A stretch of 64,000 nt of DNA from Pelecanus crispus. Lineage: Eukaryota > Chordata > Aves > Pelecaniformes > Pelecanidae. The stretch spans positions 132,057,388 through 132,121,387 of the forward strand of contig NC_134644.1 in NCBI RefSeq assembly GCF_030463565.1. The letters are read 5' to 3'. Positions 1 to 13,300 of this stretch are shown here, piece after piece (positions within the stretch are counted from its first letter, which is position 1; the number at the start of each line of letters is the position of its first letter). Made by a program: the position numbers and the translations under genes. A model generated the notes under the pieces. It did no database searches and had not been told where the DNA came from. It worked only from the letters and a program-made list of their open reading frames with translations.

Positions 1-268
1 CTGCAGCTGGTTCTGGAGACAAGAATTATGATTTCCCCCACAGTCTTGTGCACTAGAGAGGTCGCTACCCTCAACTGGGGAAATGGAAATCTTCCCTCAG
101 GCTTTTCAATGCAAGTCCCTCGGTTCCAGAACACACCTCAGCCTTGTTTATTGAACTTGTATTAGTAGCTACCTCTAATAAGTAGCAATAGCCTTGTATT
201 ATTGGGTGAAGATCTTTAAAGTAAATAAAAAAGAAAAAATCATTTCTTTAGGAATTGAGATAATTTGA

Positions 269-496
<228 letters not shown>

Positions 497-1950
497 AACA
501 AAGAACACTTTTTCTATTGACATGGATCATTGGCACAGACTGCTCAAACCCATTACTTCACACGTCTGGATGTCTTAACTGAGCGTGGAAGCTGAAATGC
601 TGAAGGAAAGAGTAATTCTGCAGAGAAATAATAATGTTTTTATTTGGTTTAAATAGTTCTCTAAAGATTGAAGTTCTCCATAAATGCTCTGTGTTTCACA
701 TCTGCAGAAACATCCCCAACCAAGCAGGCTTTTTGGGGTGGGGAGGGAGAAGGAAGGAAAGCAATCATGCACCGGTACAGTCTGACAATGCCTTCTTAGG
801 ATCCAAGTCACGGAATACGTTACAAAGAGACCTTTATAAAAGGGGTGAGAAGATGCATGAACAGCTGTTTTCGAAAGAACAAGTCACGAAGGAGAACTTG
901 CAGATTTAAGACGTGGTGATGTTCTTAAATCATCTTTTTTTGAAATACAGCATAATGTGAAAGTTATTTTTATACCCTTCTTATTTCACATTAGTAGTTG
1001 GAGTACTGTCACCTCCTGTAAGACTTTCTAAATGATGTCATGGTTTCCTTTAAGGAGGGGTTATGTATGTAATTATTTACACTGAAGATGATTCTGTTTT
1101 ACTGCTGTATTACTCGTACTAAGTTTTAAATAATTTTCAAAGCATCGCACGGCCATCACAGACGCAGAGGTGCAATACGAACACACATGATGGCAGAAGC
1201 AGCAGCACAGCTAGTTCTGTATTCAACCTCTACTTTCCCACAAGGCCAAAGTCATCATCTGAAGTCCATGGGAAAGCACAGGATTTTGAATGAAGTTATT
1301 ACTTTCATTGCAGTCGCTGAGACTCTTACCACTGAAAATATTTTAATCTTAATTTTTAATCTTCTGTGATTATTCAAGAATATTCCTTGTATTTTTGCTG
1401 CTTTAATCAACTAACCTCAAATCTGTTTTAAAGCTAAAAACTAGCCCTAGCACTATCAAAAACAATTTGTGGAAATACGCAATAGTATATCAAGTTACAT
1501 TGCGGTGACACTATAGGTTTGTTGCTCAACATATAAATCTAATTCATAAAAGTGAATGCAGTTTGCTAAGCTCTACATATTGAATTGTTCTACCAACTTA
1601 CTTACTAAAACAGCTGAGCTAGTGCAATTGCAATGTAACTACAGCATAGATTACTTCCCCCCCGACCCCAAAGTGATACTGGTTTTTACAACCAAAACCC
1701 AGTACATCTTTGCCACCCCTCAGCCCAATTATTTAGGCAATGGTACTTTGCAGAAGCTTAAAACCCTTTTGACAAAGCTTCAGTGTGCCTGCAGTTGAAG
1801 TTCAACAGCATAAATATTAATTGCTTTTCTTTTCCATTGGCTTCCTTCAGTCAAACTGTGCAGTTTAAGCAGCCTATCAGTTACAAATGTAAATAGTTTC
1901 CATTGTCTGGTGATTTTTAATTTTAATAAACACTTAACCTGAAGCAAGTT
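497..1950 (+). other. LYN: LYN 3' UTR
   Basis: Non-coding AT-rich sequence follows the LYN stop. A canonical AATAAA at 1925-1930, followed by a GT-containing stretch, marks a plausible cleavage site near 1945-1960, giving a 3' UTR of about 1.45 kb. The open frames here are short and show no protein-like composition. The end point is inferred from the poly(A) signal only. Confidence 0.6.
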
Positions 1951-3400
1951 GTATGGTAGTAATTTGAGATAAGACAAATGGCTGATGTTCTATCCAGAGT
2001 GGTAGCTTCACGCAGAACAGGGGAACATCTGTTCGTCACCACTAACAAGATTATTTTGCAATGGTAAATATTAATGCATTCTGCTTTCTTTATATCCATT
2101 GAGCTTTGAGAAGCTGAAGAGGACTGAACCAGCCATGTCTGCATCCTCGTTAGGATTTCTTTTTGGTGTAGAGGGCAGGAAGAGAGGAAGTCAGTCCTCA
2201 GCTGACCTTTAAAACAGCTTCTCAGAGGTCTTTAATGTCCTAGCAACACAGTCCATCACAACTCGTTGGAAAACGTGACAGTTAAGAATTGGTCAGCACT
2301 TCACTACAGGCTTCATTTCATTTTAAGGAAAAAAAAAAGAAAAAGGCTTAAGATAATGTAACCTTGTCTTTCAAACCGTTTCCTGTTGCCAACCAAAGAG
2401 CTCTGGGAAGTAGGAGGGAACATGCAAGCAGCAGTTGCTCAGGGAGTAAGAGGTTACAGTTGTGTTACATAAACTTGCTAACATACACTCTCAGACAAGT
2501 GATAGACTGGCAAGGTGTAATACCATTCCAAACGATCTAGCACTATAGAAAGGTTCCAGCATTAGCCCGTTTTGATGATTTTTTTTAACTTCTGTTTGAA
2601 TATCACTATTCTTAGAGCAATTTGTATGTTGATCAAGGGATCAACACTCAGTGTATTGTAGCACTACACCAAAATATTTTTTTAATAGCTGGAATAGCTT
2701 GTGTGGGAGTAGAATATTATTTTAGAAGTTCTACCCTAGAGGGATTATAGGTCTTTAGAACTACTGGAGCCACATAACCTATAGTTAACAGAAACAGTTC
2801 AAAACATGAGAACAGCACCGGCTCAAGTGCAACATCTCCAGCCCGGTTAAAGACGTGTCCAAGTGATTATTTACCACCGCATTTGCACAGACCAACCCAA
2901 AAGTCAAAGACCTGGCAAGAACATTCACAGCAGAGAAGGGCTCTTCCCAGTGTCACACAGGAAGGCTGCACCACCTAGTGTCTCCATAGGGAGGGCAAGG
3001 TTCTTCCTCTGAACTGAGTCCCCTTCCGCTATGAGAAACAGCATTACAGGGAGGGATCAATCCAATTTACTTAGGGATTCTGCCTTGTTCCAAAGCAATT
3101 CTCCAGCACCTACACACGTGGTACTTTCACCGTAGTTAGAAAAAAACCTCTCACCCTCACTGAGTGAAATGGCTCTAAGAAAGCTATTTCAAATTTTGTC
3201 ATGCTCTAGTCCTCCTTCCTTAGTTACTAGATTAAGGTAAGCAATATAATCAGGGCTATGATTCTTTCAACTCAAGAACTTCATATGTCAGTCACCATGA
3301 TCATTGGGCCTCTAAGTTTATGATTGTCCTTATCTTGATTTCACTGATTTTCTCACCCTTATAAAATGAACAGTCAGAGCCTAATGTAGCGATAGAAAAT
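1951..3400. other. LYN-kinesin tail-to-tail intergenic gap
   Basis: No gene, RNA gene or recognisable repeat was seen. The sequence separates the 3' ends of two convergent genes, LYN on plus and the KIF20-like kinesin on minus. Confidence 0.5.
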
Positions 3401-4051
3401 TTTATTATAAATAGATTTTTCAAAGTTTAATGCACATTCTTAGGGGAAATTCAAATGATATTAAAACAAGTTCCTTTACAAAGCCAAGTCAGCTGAAAAA
3501 TAGCAAGGAGCCAGATAAGACCTCATTTTGTTGCCTCTTTTGAGGCCTTATGTTTAGCAATTTGCTCAGTTATGTCCCAAGATGGCAGTTTCCAAGTCAA
3601 AGCCAGAATATTAACTGAAGAACCAAGCTATTTTAACTACTTGAGATTAAGCTTACAAGCCATCTGATTTCTAGGAACCAACAGTGAAAATCCTTTATTT
3701 AAAAAGGTAATAAGCAGGAGCTGAGGAACATCCCACTTTGCATGAATCACACATTCATCAGTATAGATGACCATGATAGCAGTTACTCAAGAATTAATTT
3801 TTTTTTATATATATATACACATATATATGTATTTCTCAAATCACATCCCTATATCAACAGTAAAAGCACAAGTTTAGGTCTATACTTACATAGCTCCAAA
3901 TTCAACCCTGATTCAATTAAAACAGTTCTGTATTAAACATTTTTCTGTCAGTTAACATGACAGTAAAGATGGCATCCAAGAGTGAGAAAAAGCTACCAAC
4001 AGTTTAAGATCGATAAAGAAGCCCAGTAACTGCACACTGATTAATCAAATA
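3401..4051 (-). other. Kinesin 3' UTR with two poly(A) signals
   Basis: On the minus strand, AATAAA hexamers occur at 3699-3694 and 3406-3401, about 350 and 650 bases after the stop. Either could end the transcript. A TA-rich dinucleotide stretch lies within at about 3807-3832. Confidence 0.5.
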
Positions 4052-4327
4052 TTATTCTTTTGCTTTATGAGCCAACAGTACTTGTTTTCTTGAAGAGGAT
4101 GAAGCATCTTCATACTTCCCCCAGCCTTTACCAAGAGGGGTACTAGTAGTGGCTGCTACTGTGGATTTCAGGTTAGCCAACAAACCTCGCCTGGGTTTTT
4201 GTTGTTTTGGCTCCTCTATAGAGAAATGCTTTTTCCGTTCATCAAGTTCTTTTTGCAGGGAAGACACTGTTTCTTCAAGCTCCAGAACACGTTTAGCCCA
4301 GTTCTGAAGACTATTCATTTCTTGATC
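4052..4327 (-). CDS. Kinesin exon 18, C-terminal tail and stop
   Basis: The 91 residues include a last coiled coil ([19 protein letters not shown]) and a basic, Ser/Thr-rich tail ([19 protein letters not shown]), ending at TAA (4054-4052). The tail resembles the basic C-terminus of KIF20A (GKKPFLRNLLPRTP) in character rather than in sequence. Confidence 0.9.
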   Translation of the reverse strand, partial: DQEMNSLQNWAKRVLELEETVSSLQKELDERKKHFSIEEPKQQKPRRGLLANLKSTVAATTSTPLGKGWGKYEDASSSSRKQVLLAHKAKE

Positions 4328-7300
4328 CTATGAGGATAAGGCTGTGTTAGGTATGTGAACACTCCAAAGTCTTTTTCACTTAATTTTCTGTTTCAGATTA
4401 TTTTACTATACCAGTAAACACCCCTGTTATTATTATGCCAAATGGCTATTCAGTACCCATTTCATAGAATCATAGAATGCTTTGGGTTGGAAGGGACCTT
4501 TAGAGGCCATCTAGCCCAACCCCCCTGCAGTGGGCAGGGACAGCTTTAACCAGATCAGGTTGCTCAGAGCCCCGTCCAACCTGACCTTGAATGTTGCCAG
4601 GGATGGGGCCTCCACTACCTCTCCGGGCAACCTGTCCCAGTGCTTCACCACCCTCATTGTAAAAAATTTCTTCCTTATATGCAGTCTAAATCTGTCCTCC
4701 TTTAGTTTAAATCCATTACTCCTTGTCCTGTCACAACAGGCCTTGCTAAAAAGATTGTCCCTATCTTTCCTATAGGCCCCCTTTAAGTACTGAAAGGCCG
4801 CAATAAGGTCTCCTTGCAGCCTTCTCTTCTCCAGGCTGAACAACCCCAACTCTCTCAGCCTGGCCTCATAGGAGAGGTGCTCCAGCCCTCAGATCATTTT
4901 GGTGGCCCTCTTCTGGACCCGCTCCAACAGGTCCATGTCCTTCTTGTGCTGAGGGCTCCAGAATTTCTTCTGAATTACTTCTATGTAATTTAGAGAACAG
5001 CAAACTACAGGGCCATCAGATCTAGTTAGAGACTTAAGTCTGACTGAAGAAGCTGATACTAAAGTGCTTAGCCACACTATGCAAAGAATTGCTGCTGTTC
5101 TAAGAACCAAATAAAGAAGGCTTTCCTGTCTTAAGCTGCAATTACTGAAAGCAAAACTGGTCAAATGAAAACTCTCATAGTCATAAGTCTGCTAACTAGG
5201 ACTGAGTACATGCTTTGAGTGGGCAGAATACAGATGTGGGCAGTCTTAAAGATGCTCTCTAATCCTTGTGGTTAACAAAAAGCCACCTTCCCATGTCTTA
5301 GAACCAATGAAGAAACAAAGTTCAAGATGAACAATTTTAAGTCTCCGACTTAGACTAAAAGGCATGCAGAAGGTAATTTGATGTTCAAAGAAAAACTTCA
5401 CTAAGCAGTCTTATACCTGCCTTGCTTCATTTGCAGATTACAAATGAGACATAGATGCAAACTGTCAAGAGTTCAAAATTCTCGTGTTTTATTTAGGAAT
5501 CTAGTTGATGTCTGAGGTCAGATGCTGTCAAATTTATGAAGTCCCTGCTTTTGAAGGAAAGATTTTTTCTATTTCAGTATTAAGTAGTTTACCTGCCCAT
5601 ATCACTTATCCAGCTTTTGCCACCTCTGCAGGAGTGTCAGCATAGCTTTAAAACCACAGAAACTTAGGTCTCGTTGCACTAACATTTGTGCACTGACAGC
5701 TTGCTTGCCCTCAGCAAAACACTTCATGACTACAGTTCCAAGTAGTATTTTCTTTGCTTGAGAATAATTTGTGGCATCTTTAGATTAGCAAGAGTTGACA
5801 GCACAGAGTTACCCTATTGACCAAGTCTTTCACTTAAACTGAAAAATGAGTCTTGTCTTACAAGATACAAAGTCAAGGAGTGAAACACAAGGGCTCCGAG
5901 CCCATAATTCAGGAAGTTAGGCACAGAAAAATACCAAACAACTTAAGTAAAAACATTATGCTAACATAGAATGGTTTGGGTTGGAAGGGACCTTTAAAGG
6001 TCATCTAGTCCAATCCCCCTGCCATGAACAGGAACATCTTCAACTAGATCAGGTTGCCCAGAGCCCTGTCCAACCTGACCTTGAATATTTCCAGGGATAG
6101 GGCATCTACCACCTCTCTCTGGGCAATCTGTTCCAGCATTTCACCACCCTCATTGTAAAATATTTCTTCCTTATATCCAACCTGAATCTACCCTCTTTTA
6201 GTTTAAAACTATTACCCCTTGAACCATTACTCCTTGTCCTACCACTACAGGCCCTGCTGAAAAGTCTGTCCCCATCTTTCTTATAAGCCCTCTTTAAATA
6301 CTGCAAGGCTGCAACAAGGTCTCCCCAGAGCCTTCTCTTCTCCAGGCTGAACAACCCCAACTCTCTCAGCCTGGCCTCATAGGAGAGGTGCTCCAGCCCT
6401 CAGATCATTTTGGTGGCCCTCTTCTGGACCCGCTCCAACAGGTCCATGTCCTTCTTGTGCTGAGGGCCCCAGAGCTGGACGCAGTACTCCAGGTGAGGTC
6501 TCACCAGAGCAGAGCAGAGGGGCAGAATCACCTCCCTCGACCTGCTGGCCATGCTTCTTTTGCTGCAGCCCAGGATATGGTTGGTTTTCTGGGCTGTGAG
6601 CAGACATTGCTGGCTCATGTCCAGCTTTTCATCCACCAGTACCCCCCAGTCCTTCTCCACGGGGCTGCTCTCAATCCCCTCATCCCCCACCCTGTACTGA
6701 TATCAGGGGTTGCCCTGACCCAGGTGCAGAACCTTACACTTGGCCTTGTTGAACCTCATGAGGTTCACATGGGCCCACTTTTAAGCTTGTCCAGGTCCCT
6801 CTGGATGGCATCCCATCCCTCAAGACTGAGCAGTGTTTTTACATGTACAAAGATGCAAAAACACCCAGTACAACTATAGATAAAAGCCATATGAAAGTTG
6901 CTTTTAAATTGTTGACAAACCTTGAGCATGATTGTATGCTTCAGTTGACTGTTCTCTTCTGCCATTTTTCTGTAGCCTTCATTAGCTTCTAGCAGGGCTT
7001 CATTTAATTTCTGTATTTTAAACTTCAGAGATTTTATAAGCTGAAAATAAACCCCATACACACTGAAGTTCAAGACAGCATGTTTTACATGAATTTTGTT
7101 TATGACTAAAACTCATACAGACACTGTAAGCATTTGTGTTTAATATTGAACAGCACAAACTGCAAGATCAAAGCAATGAAGGCTAAGCCTGCTTCTCTCA
7201 ACCCCCTGTGTCCCAACCCATCATTTCTGGTGATAAAATACAGCTGGAGCATTCAAGGGCTATTGTGCTGAAGCTACTAGATTTACATAGACCTGTCAAT

Positions 7301-10300
7301 CAAAGAACAGCCACACATACTAAGCTACTTCTAGAACAGTCTGCTCCTCTTCAGTAAGGGTAGTTAAAAGAATGCTCTCATCTCATTAACACTATTCATA
7401 TAATGTATTGGAGCACAGTTACAACAGAAGACCTCACCTTTCTGATGGGAATATTGGTGATTAAGTCTTGAGAGGGAAAGAACTCTGAACCAGCAAAATT
7501 AATGTTATATCATTAATTTACTTCTACAAGGTTGGAGGAACAATAATTAGACTGCTAAAAAACCCACCTTTGTCCATGTTTAATGGCTGAATGGGAGGGA
7601 AGAAAAGTAGTGAATTACTCATCATACATGCACAGATATGTGAGGCAAAGCAGCAGAAGGGCACTGATGGAACCAAGTGCTTTAAACTGCTCTCACTTCA
7701 GTTATTGTCAGGCAGCAATCCCATCATTGTACCACTTTCTAGCCACACAAAACAGTCAATACTGTATCCCCATATCAAGCATAAAAGCCAAAGTTTCTTT
7801 CTAGCATCAAAATTTGAAATTGACATAGGAAATGGAAAATGATGTAGAGCTCAAGAACAGGAATGGAAAACAAATGCCAGGGCCATAACACAAGACATTA
7901 AACTTGGTAAGGAAAAAGTTATTTTTGGAGTACCCTTTCTCAATAGAAAATGACTTAAGTTCACTTTCCATTTACATGGTTTATTAGAACCAGCTGGAAC
8001 TGTTTCTCCAAACCCTACTCCTATTTGTTGTTAGTGAAAGGAACAAGGCTTGTCTCTTCCCTCCTCCCCAACCTCTTTAAACATGGGAAACTAACTGTAG
8101 CCTTACAAGTTCATTCAAGGTACAGACTAAAAATGCATACCTAAAAATAATTAGTATTTGTTTTCCATAACACAGCCTGAAGCTCCTAATTTCCACCTCT
8201 ATATGCTATTCAGAACATGAGGATCTTGTTTGTTTGAAGAACAGAGACATTACCCTTTACTTAAGTTTAAGGGGATAGTGGAGTTCAGTACTTACAGAAA
8301 GGACTGGTTTAAGGCACTACTTTGGCTTTAGATCTAAAGTATCACCAGATTCTGTAACTGTTCCCCTGTGCATGGGCAGGCAGCATTTCAGGAAGGAAAG
8401 CACTGAGGCTATGGCAGCAATATTTACAACACATTCCAATACGAGGTTATACATACTTCCCTACTTCCAACTCGCATCACGTTCACCATGTGACTTGTTA
8501 CAGTAGTAGATGCCTTTACAAACTAGAGTAAAGCCAGAACGCAGCCAATCTCTGGCAAAAGTCATCCACAATGGGACAAGGGCTTTTTTGTGAACTTGAT
8601 GCCCATTTGCAGGAATCTTCATGCTTTTGTCTACAGTGCAGATCTTTAAGGGTTGAGCCATGCCAGAGTTAAGGACCATTATCCCCAGATTTGTTAAATA
8701 CTAAGCAAGAGGTACCTCTTCTTTCTCTTTGCATTGTTTCTGCAGTCCTTCATTGGCTCTCTCCATCATCTTATTCATAAGATCTATAGGCAAAAGAAAA
8801 GTTTGCTTGTTTATACACAATACCAAAAGTAAACTGAACTTTGAATATCCGGATTAGATTCCTACCTAGTTCCAGGTTATTTTCAGCAGGTAGTATATCT
8901 GAATTCGGACTTCCCAGAGCCAACAGCCTCCCTGACTGTTCATGAAGTTGCCTTTCCAATTGCAGTATTTTACTCTCTCTATCCTGAAAAAAAGGACACA
9001 TAGTAGAATCTGTCTAAATTTCTGCTTAACCTCATGCACTACTGCATGTCCTTCAATTATACTATACATATATATTCAGTTTTAAAATTGTTTCAGGTGG
9101 AAGTTGTGATAGTTATGGTTGAGAAATCACAGTAAGGAGTAACACTCAGATCACAAGACCTTCTAGGAGGAAGCTACTTTACACAGGAGTCAACTCTTCC
9201 AGTCTGAAGATTTCCAAACTGTATTAAAAGTAGCCATACAGCAGAAAGGAAACTTTAGGGCATCTGTGTTAAACACTGTTGCCAGTTGTCTTGCTAAATA
9301 AGGAAGAATATATTTAATAGAATTAAGTTTTAATCTCAATCTCTGTTTTAGTACCTGTCAGATCACTAGGGTGGTATTTCAGAGTGAGAAATCAAACAAG
9401 AGTCACCATCAAGAAAAGTTATTCATCTAATTATGGTTCTCTGAAGCTTCCACTCATATTTCATGTCGTGCTCTCCTTTGTCAATCAAGAATTTTACATC
9501 TTAGGGACCATCTTGTTCTTTGAATCTTCCCTTATGCAGCCTTGTGGCCAGTGTAAGAGGCCGCTATAAATACAGAGGGCACTATTAAACCTGTTTTCCT
9601 CCACCCCAACACAGTGTGTAACTAGGGCTTAAGTGAACATAAAAACAAGACAAGCACGAAGGAGCTGGAAAAATAGAGGCCATTACACAATACAGTGTTG
9701 CTTGTCAGCACCTGAATGGAGAGCTGTAAAAGCAGAAGTGTTTATATATCACAGACTACCACAGAAACCCACTTCCCTCATGTCTTGAAAGGAACCTGCC
9801 CACCAGTAGAGCAAGATGTCTTATTGGCTCCTGGACAGGAGAGCGCAGCGAGAAAGCACCTCTGGTGTATACCACAATTGTTCTTTTCTTCCACTACAGA
9901 CCTTCTGAGAAGACTGAGACTATCTCCACAGAGGCTAGAAGTAAAGACTGACAGAGTTGCACATGGCTCACTTGCAAAAGGAAAGGAACTTACTGATGCC
10001 AACTCTGAGCAGCTCTACGTATAAGTATATTCAGGAGATTAAGTTCTCTCCTGCATAAAGTTTGATTTCTCATTACAGTTTCTTATCCCACAATCCTTCC
10101 TCTAGACCTTCAGAGTAGAGATCCATTATGATTACAATAGCTACCCTGTACTGAATTCCCCACCAGCCCTTTCAAGACCAGCTTTTTACTCTACACCCTA
10201 CAATCCCAATGATCTCCACAAAGCCAGACTGGTGTATACACCATCCCTCTAGGTGTTCCAATCATTGCACTACAGAGATAAAGATGACTTGGATTTAATT

Positions 10301-13300
10301 GAACTGTGCCCTCAAAGATCGGGACATTTAGGTATACGCTACAGTAGTGTTAGAAGACATCTCTATCCTTATGGCTAGCATTGGACACCAGAACAGCCAG
10401 GCTGAACTGCTAGTTATTTTGACTGTTCAGTGTTACATTTAGGATTCCTGAATGAGTCTGTTAAGGAAAAGCAAAATTTACAGTCAAGAGGCCAGCACAC
10501 ATTTTGTAGCAGCAGTCAAGTCATACCTCAACTTTCTCTTGTTCAGCTAGAAATTCTTCTATGGGAACATAATGATCTTCAATTTGTTCCATTGCACACA
10601 CATATGCATGTTTCTTAATGGCCTCTTTATACATTTCAAATTTGCTCTCCAGTTTCTCTTCGTAACTGTCTTTCATATCTTCCAAGCGGTTGCTGAGGAG
10701 AACATGTTAGTTTTATTTAATATATGAGCATTCCAGCTATTACAATTTGACTACATGTGTTCAACTGGCAATATCAAAGTTATTAATCTAATCATAAATT
10801 GTGAAGTTAAGAGACCGAGAAGTACTTTTCTCCTTTTTCCTCCTTTTTATTCTCGATGATCCCACAGACTTGCACCAAAGCATAACTTCTACCTGGCATA
10901 TACCAAGGAAAGTGCTATAGAAGAACACATACTTAAGATCTGTCAAACAGAAGTTTTATAAAAAAAAAAATCCACCAACATGTAGTGATAGATATGACTA
11001 CACCCAATTAGACCTGATATTTGAAGAATACTTCTGGGACATGTCTTTCACATTGGGTTTTGGGGTTTTTTTCTCCATTAAAGATAAATACCAAATTCAT
11101 TTTGCCTTATTATTTCAATACATTACACATTACTCCTGTCACAATTTAAAAAAATGCCCCAGCAGCAACATAGAACATCACCTCAGAGAAAAGGCATCCC
11201 TACTGTTTCATGTGTTTGGCCAAAGGCACCCAAACAATTTTAAGTCAGTGCAGGTGTTAAACCATAGTGTGTTCAGCTGGCAGCTTAACTTGGGGTTAGT
11301 CTCTGTTAGCAATTCAAACAGCAGGAAACTGATTTCAAGAAGAGAAGAGTTAAGAGGAAGTGAAAGCAGCTTGAGCAATCTGGGCACACTTGAAAACAAA
11401 TCTCCAAATTAGTAACATCAGTGCAGGCAGCCACAGTAATTTATAAGATAGTACACTAACAATGGTTCATAAGTCATCCAGGAGCAAGAATCCAGGAGAG
11501 CTCAAGGAGATACAATTCAAACTACCTTAAACACATGCATGCTTTATTAACATGACCAAGTGTAAGTTTTGGAACAATCACAAGCCTCAGTGGGATACCT
11601 GTAACAGTATTCCACATCTGCTAAATACTAATAACAAGTCAGGACAATCTCCAGTAATTACAAATAAAACAGTTCCACAGAAAGCGCATTACTTTTTCAG
11701 TGTACATGGGAAGAGTTTATTTTAATGGTCCTTCTTCCCTTTTCATCAGAAGCTTTGAAATTGTCCAGCCCTAACTTCTCTAAATAACATGAGTATGCAT
11801 GTCTTGCATATACATATATAAGTATATACATACATGTGTGTGTATATATATAAAAATGTATGCATTTATATATGTGGAATCCTTTCAGTCTTGAAAAGGA
11901 CTGCAATATGACTTGCCTCCAGGCTTCCTCTGTTTCCAACAGCTGTCGGAACATTGCTTCTGCCATCTCTCTACGTATCTTCACCTCCAGAAGAAGTTTA
12001 CTTTGCCTTTCTGCAACTAGCTTCTCCTTTAGGTTCTCTGCAGTTTTCAAGAGATCCTAAATTTAACATATTTCAGTTCAGAAAACAAGCTAGAAACATA
12101 TATTCAGATGTATGTCAAATGAAATATTCAGAGACAGTCATCCACAGAGGGCATTTCTACAAGCCTATACTTTCAGTGGGGCTGCACCAAAGCTTAAAAT
12201 ATTTTCAAACATTAATTTCTACTGCAAAGACAACCTTTCTCCATCTTGATGATTTCTGCTATCAAGAAGTTTACTACTGTTTTGGCATTTAAACATTAAT
12301 TTGTACAACCATTTAGCATAAAGCCTACTTGATTTTTACAGTTCATTGCTATTAGCTTGTGTAGCTTTGTTTTTAAAATACCACACCTTAACTTGTTCCT
12401 GCTGTTCCCAAAAGAGCACAAACCACTAAATGATGTTGTTTTGAACACATATACTGCTTCCTTACTCTTCTCGTTGAGCAATCAGTTCAATTCCAAATTT
12501 AGCGCTTGACCTAACTAGAAAGCTGCAGGCAGCCTTCCACAACCACACTTGTTCCCTCCGAACTAGACTACTTTAAGTCTAGGCCTGCCAGACACTGAGC
12601 AGATGCTTACAGTTCTCATTTGACACAGCTTCCAGCATATCTCTCATGGTAAAAGATTCTAATACTAGGACTAATAGCAATGGCTTTCTTGGGTACAGTT
12701 TTGAGTAGATGTGTATCTACCTCATGACTCAGAATGGTGATGTCCACTTCCTCTTCTACGGAGGTTTCAGTACTGTCAGGAAAGTCATCTACAGATGTGT
12801 TAGCATCAAAGTGTATGATAGGTTTGCCATCGTCTCCAACTAGCTTGGGTGGAAAGTAACCAAAACTTTTGGGTAGGATTGTCTGGATTACCTGGAAAAT
12901 CCAGAGTTGAATGCATTGATTTGTCAATGCTGTCAATATTGCAGATATCAGAATACTAGGAAGAAGGAGCATGAATGCATTGTTGTATTTACACTATATT
13001 TAATGATTACAAGAACATTAATGAAATTTTACATGGCTTTCAGCAGACAAAAAACCCCTCTATCAATACAAATATAAGACTTAGGTGTTCTAACAAAGTG
13101 AAAATGAGAAAGATTATCTACTAACAAACTTAACATGCTTGTCTAGAAAGGCGTTTTCTCTTCCCCTAAAACACAAGGTTTTGGAGTAGCTTCCTGGGAA
13201 GTTAATGAAAAGCAGCAAATCCTCAAAACATTTGCTCCTTCCTGAAATACTGTGACAGGGATCAACAATTTGTGCTAGTTACATAAAGATTTCAAGTGTG

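Noticed and set aside
4511-6879. Short frames such as [14 protein letters not shown] and [11 protein letters not shown] as host genes
   Set aside because: They are fragments or antisense readings of CR1 ORF2 in the intronic copies.
11911-11913. GT donor for kinesin exon 13
   Set aside because: It would put the next exon in a frame that soon stops; the GC donor four bases upstream keeps the frame.
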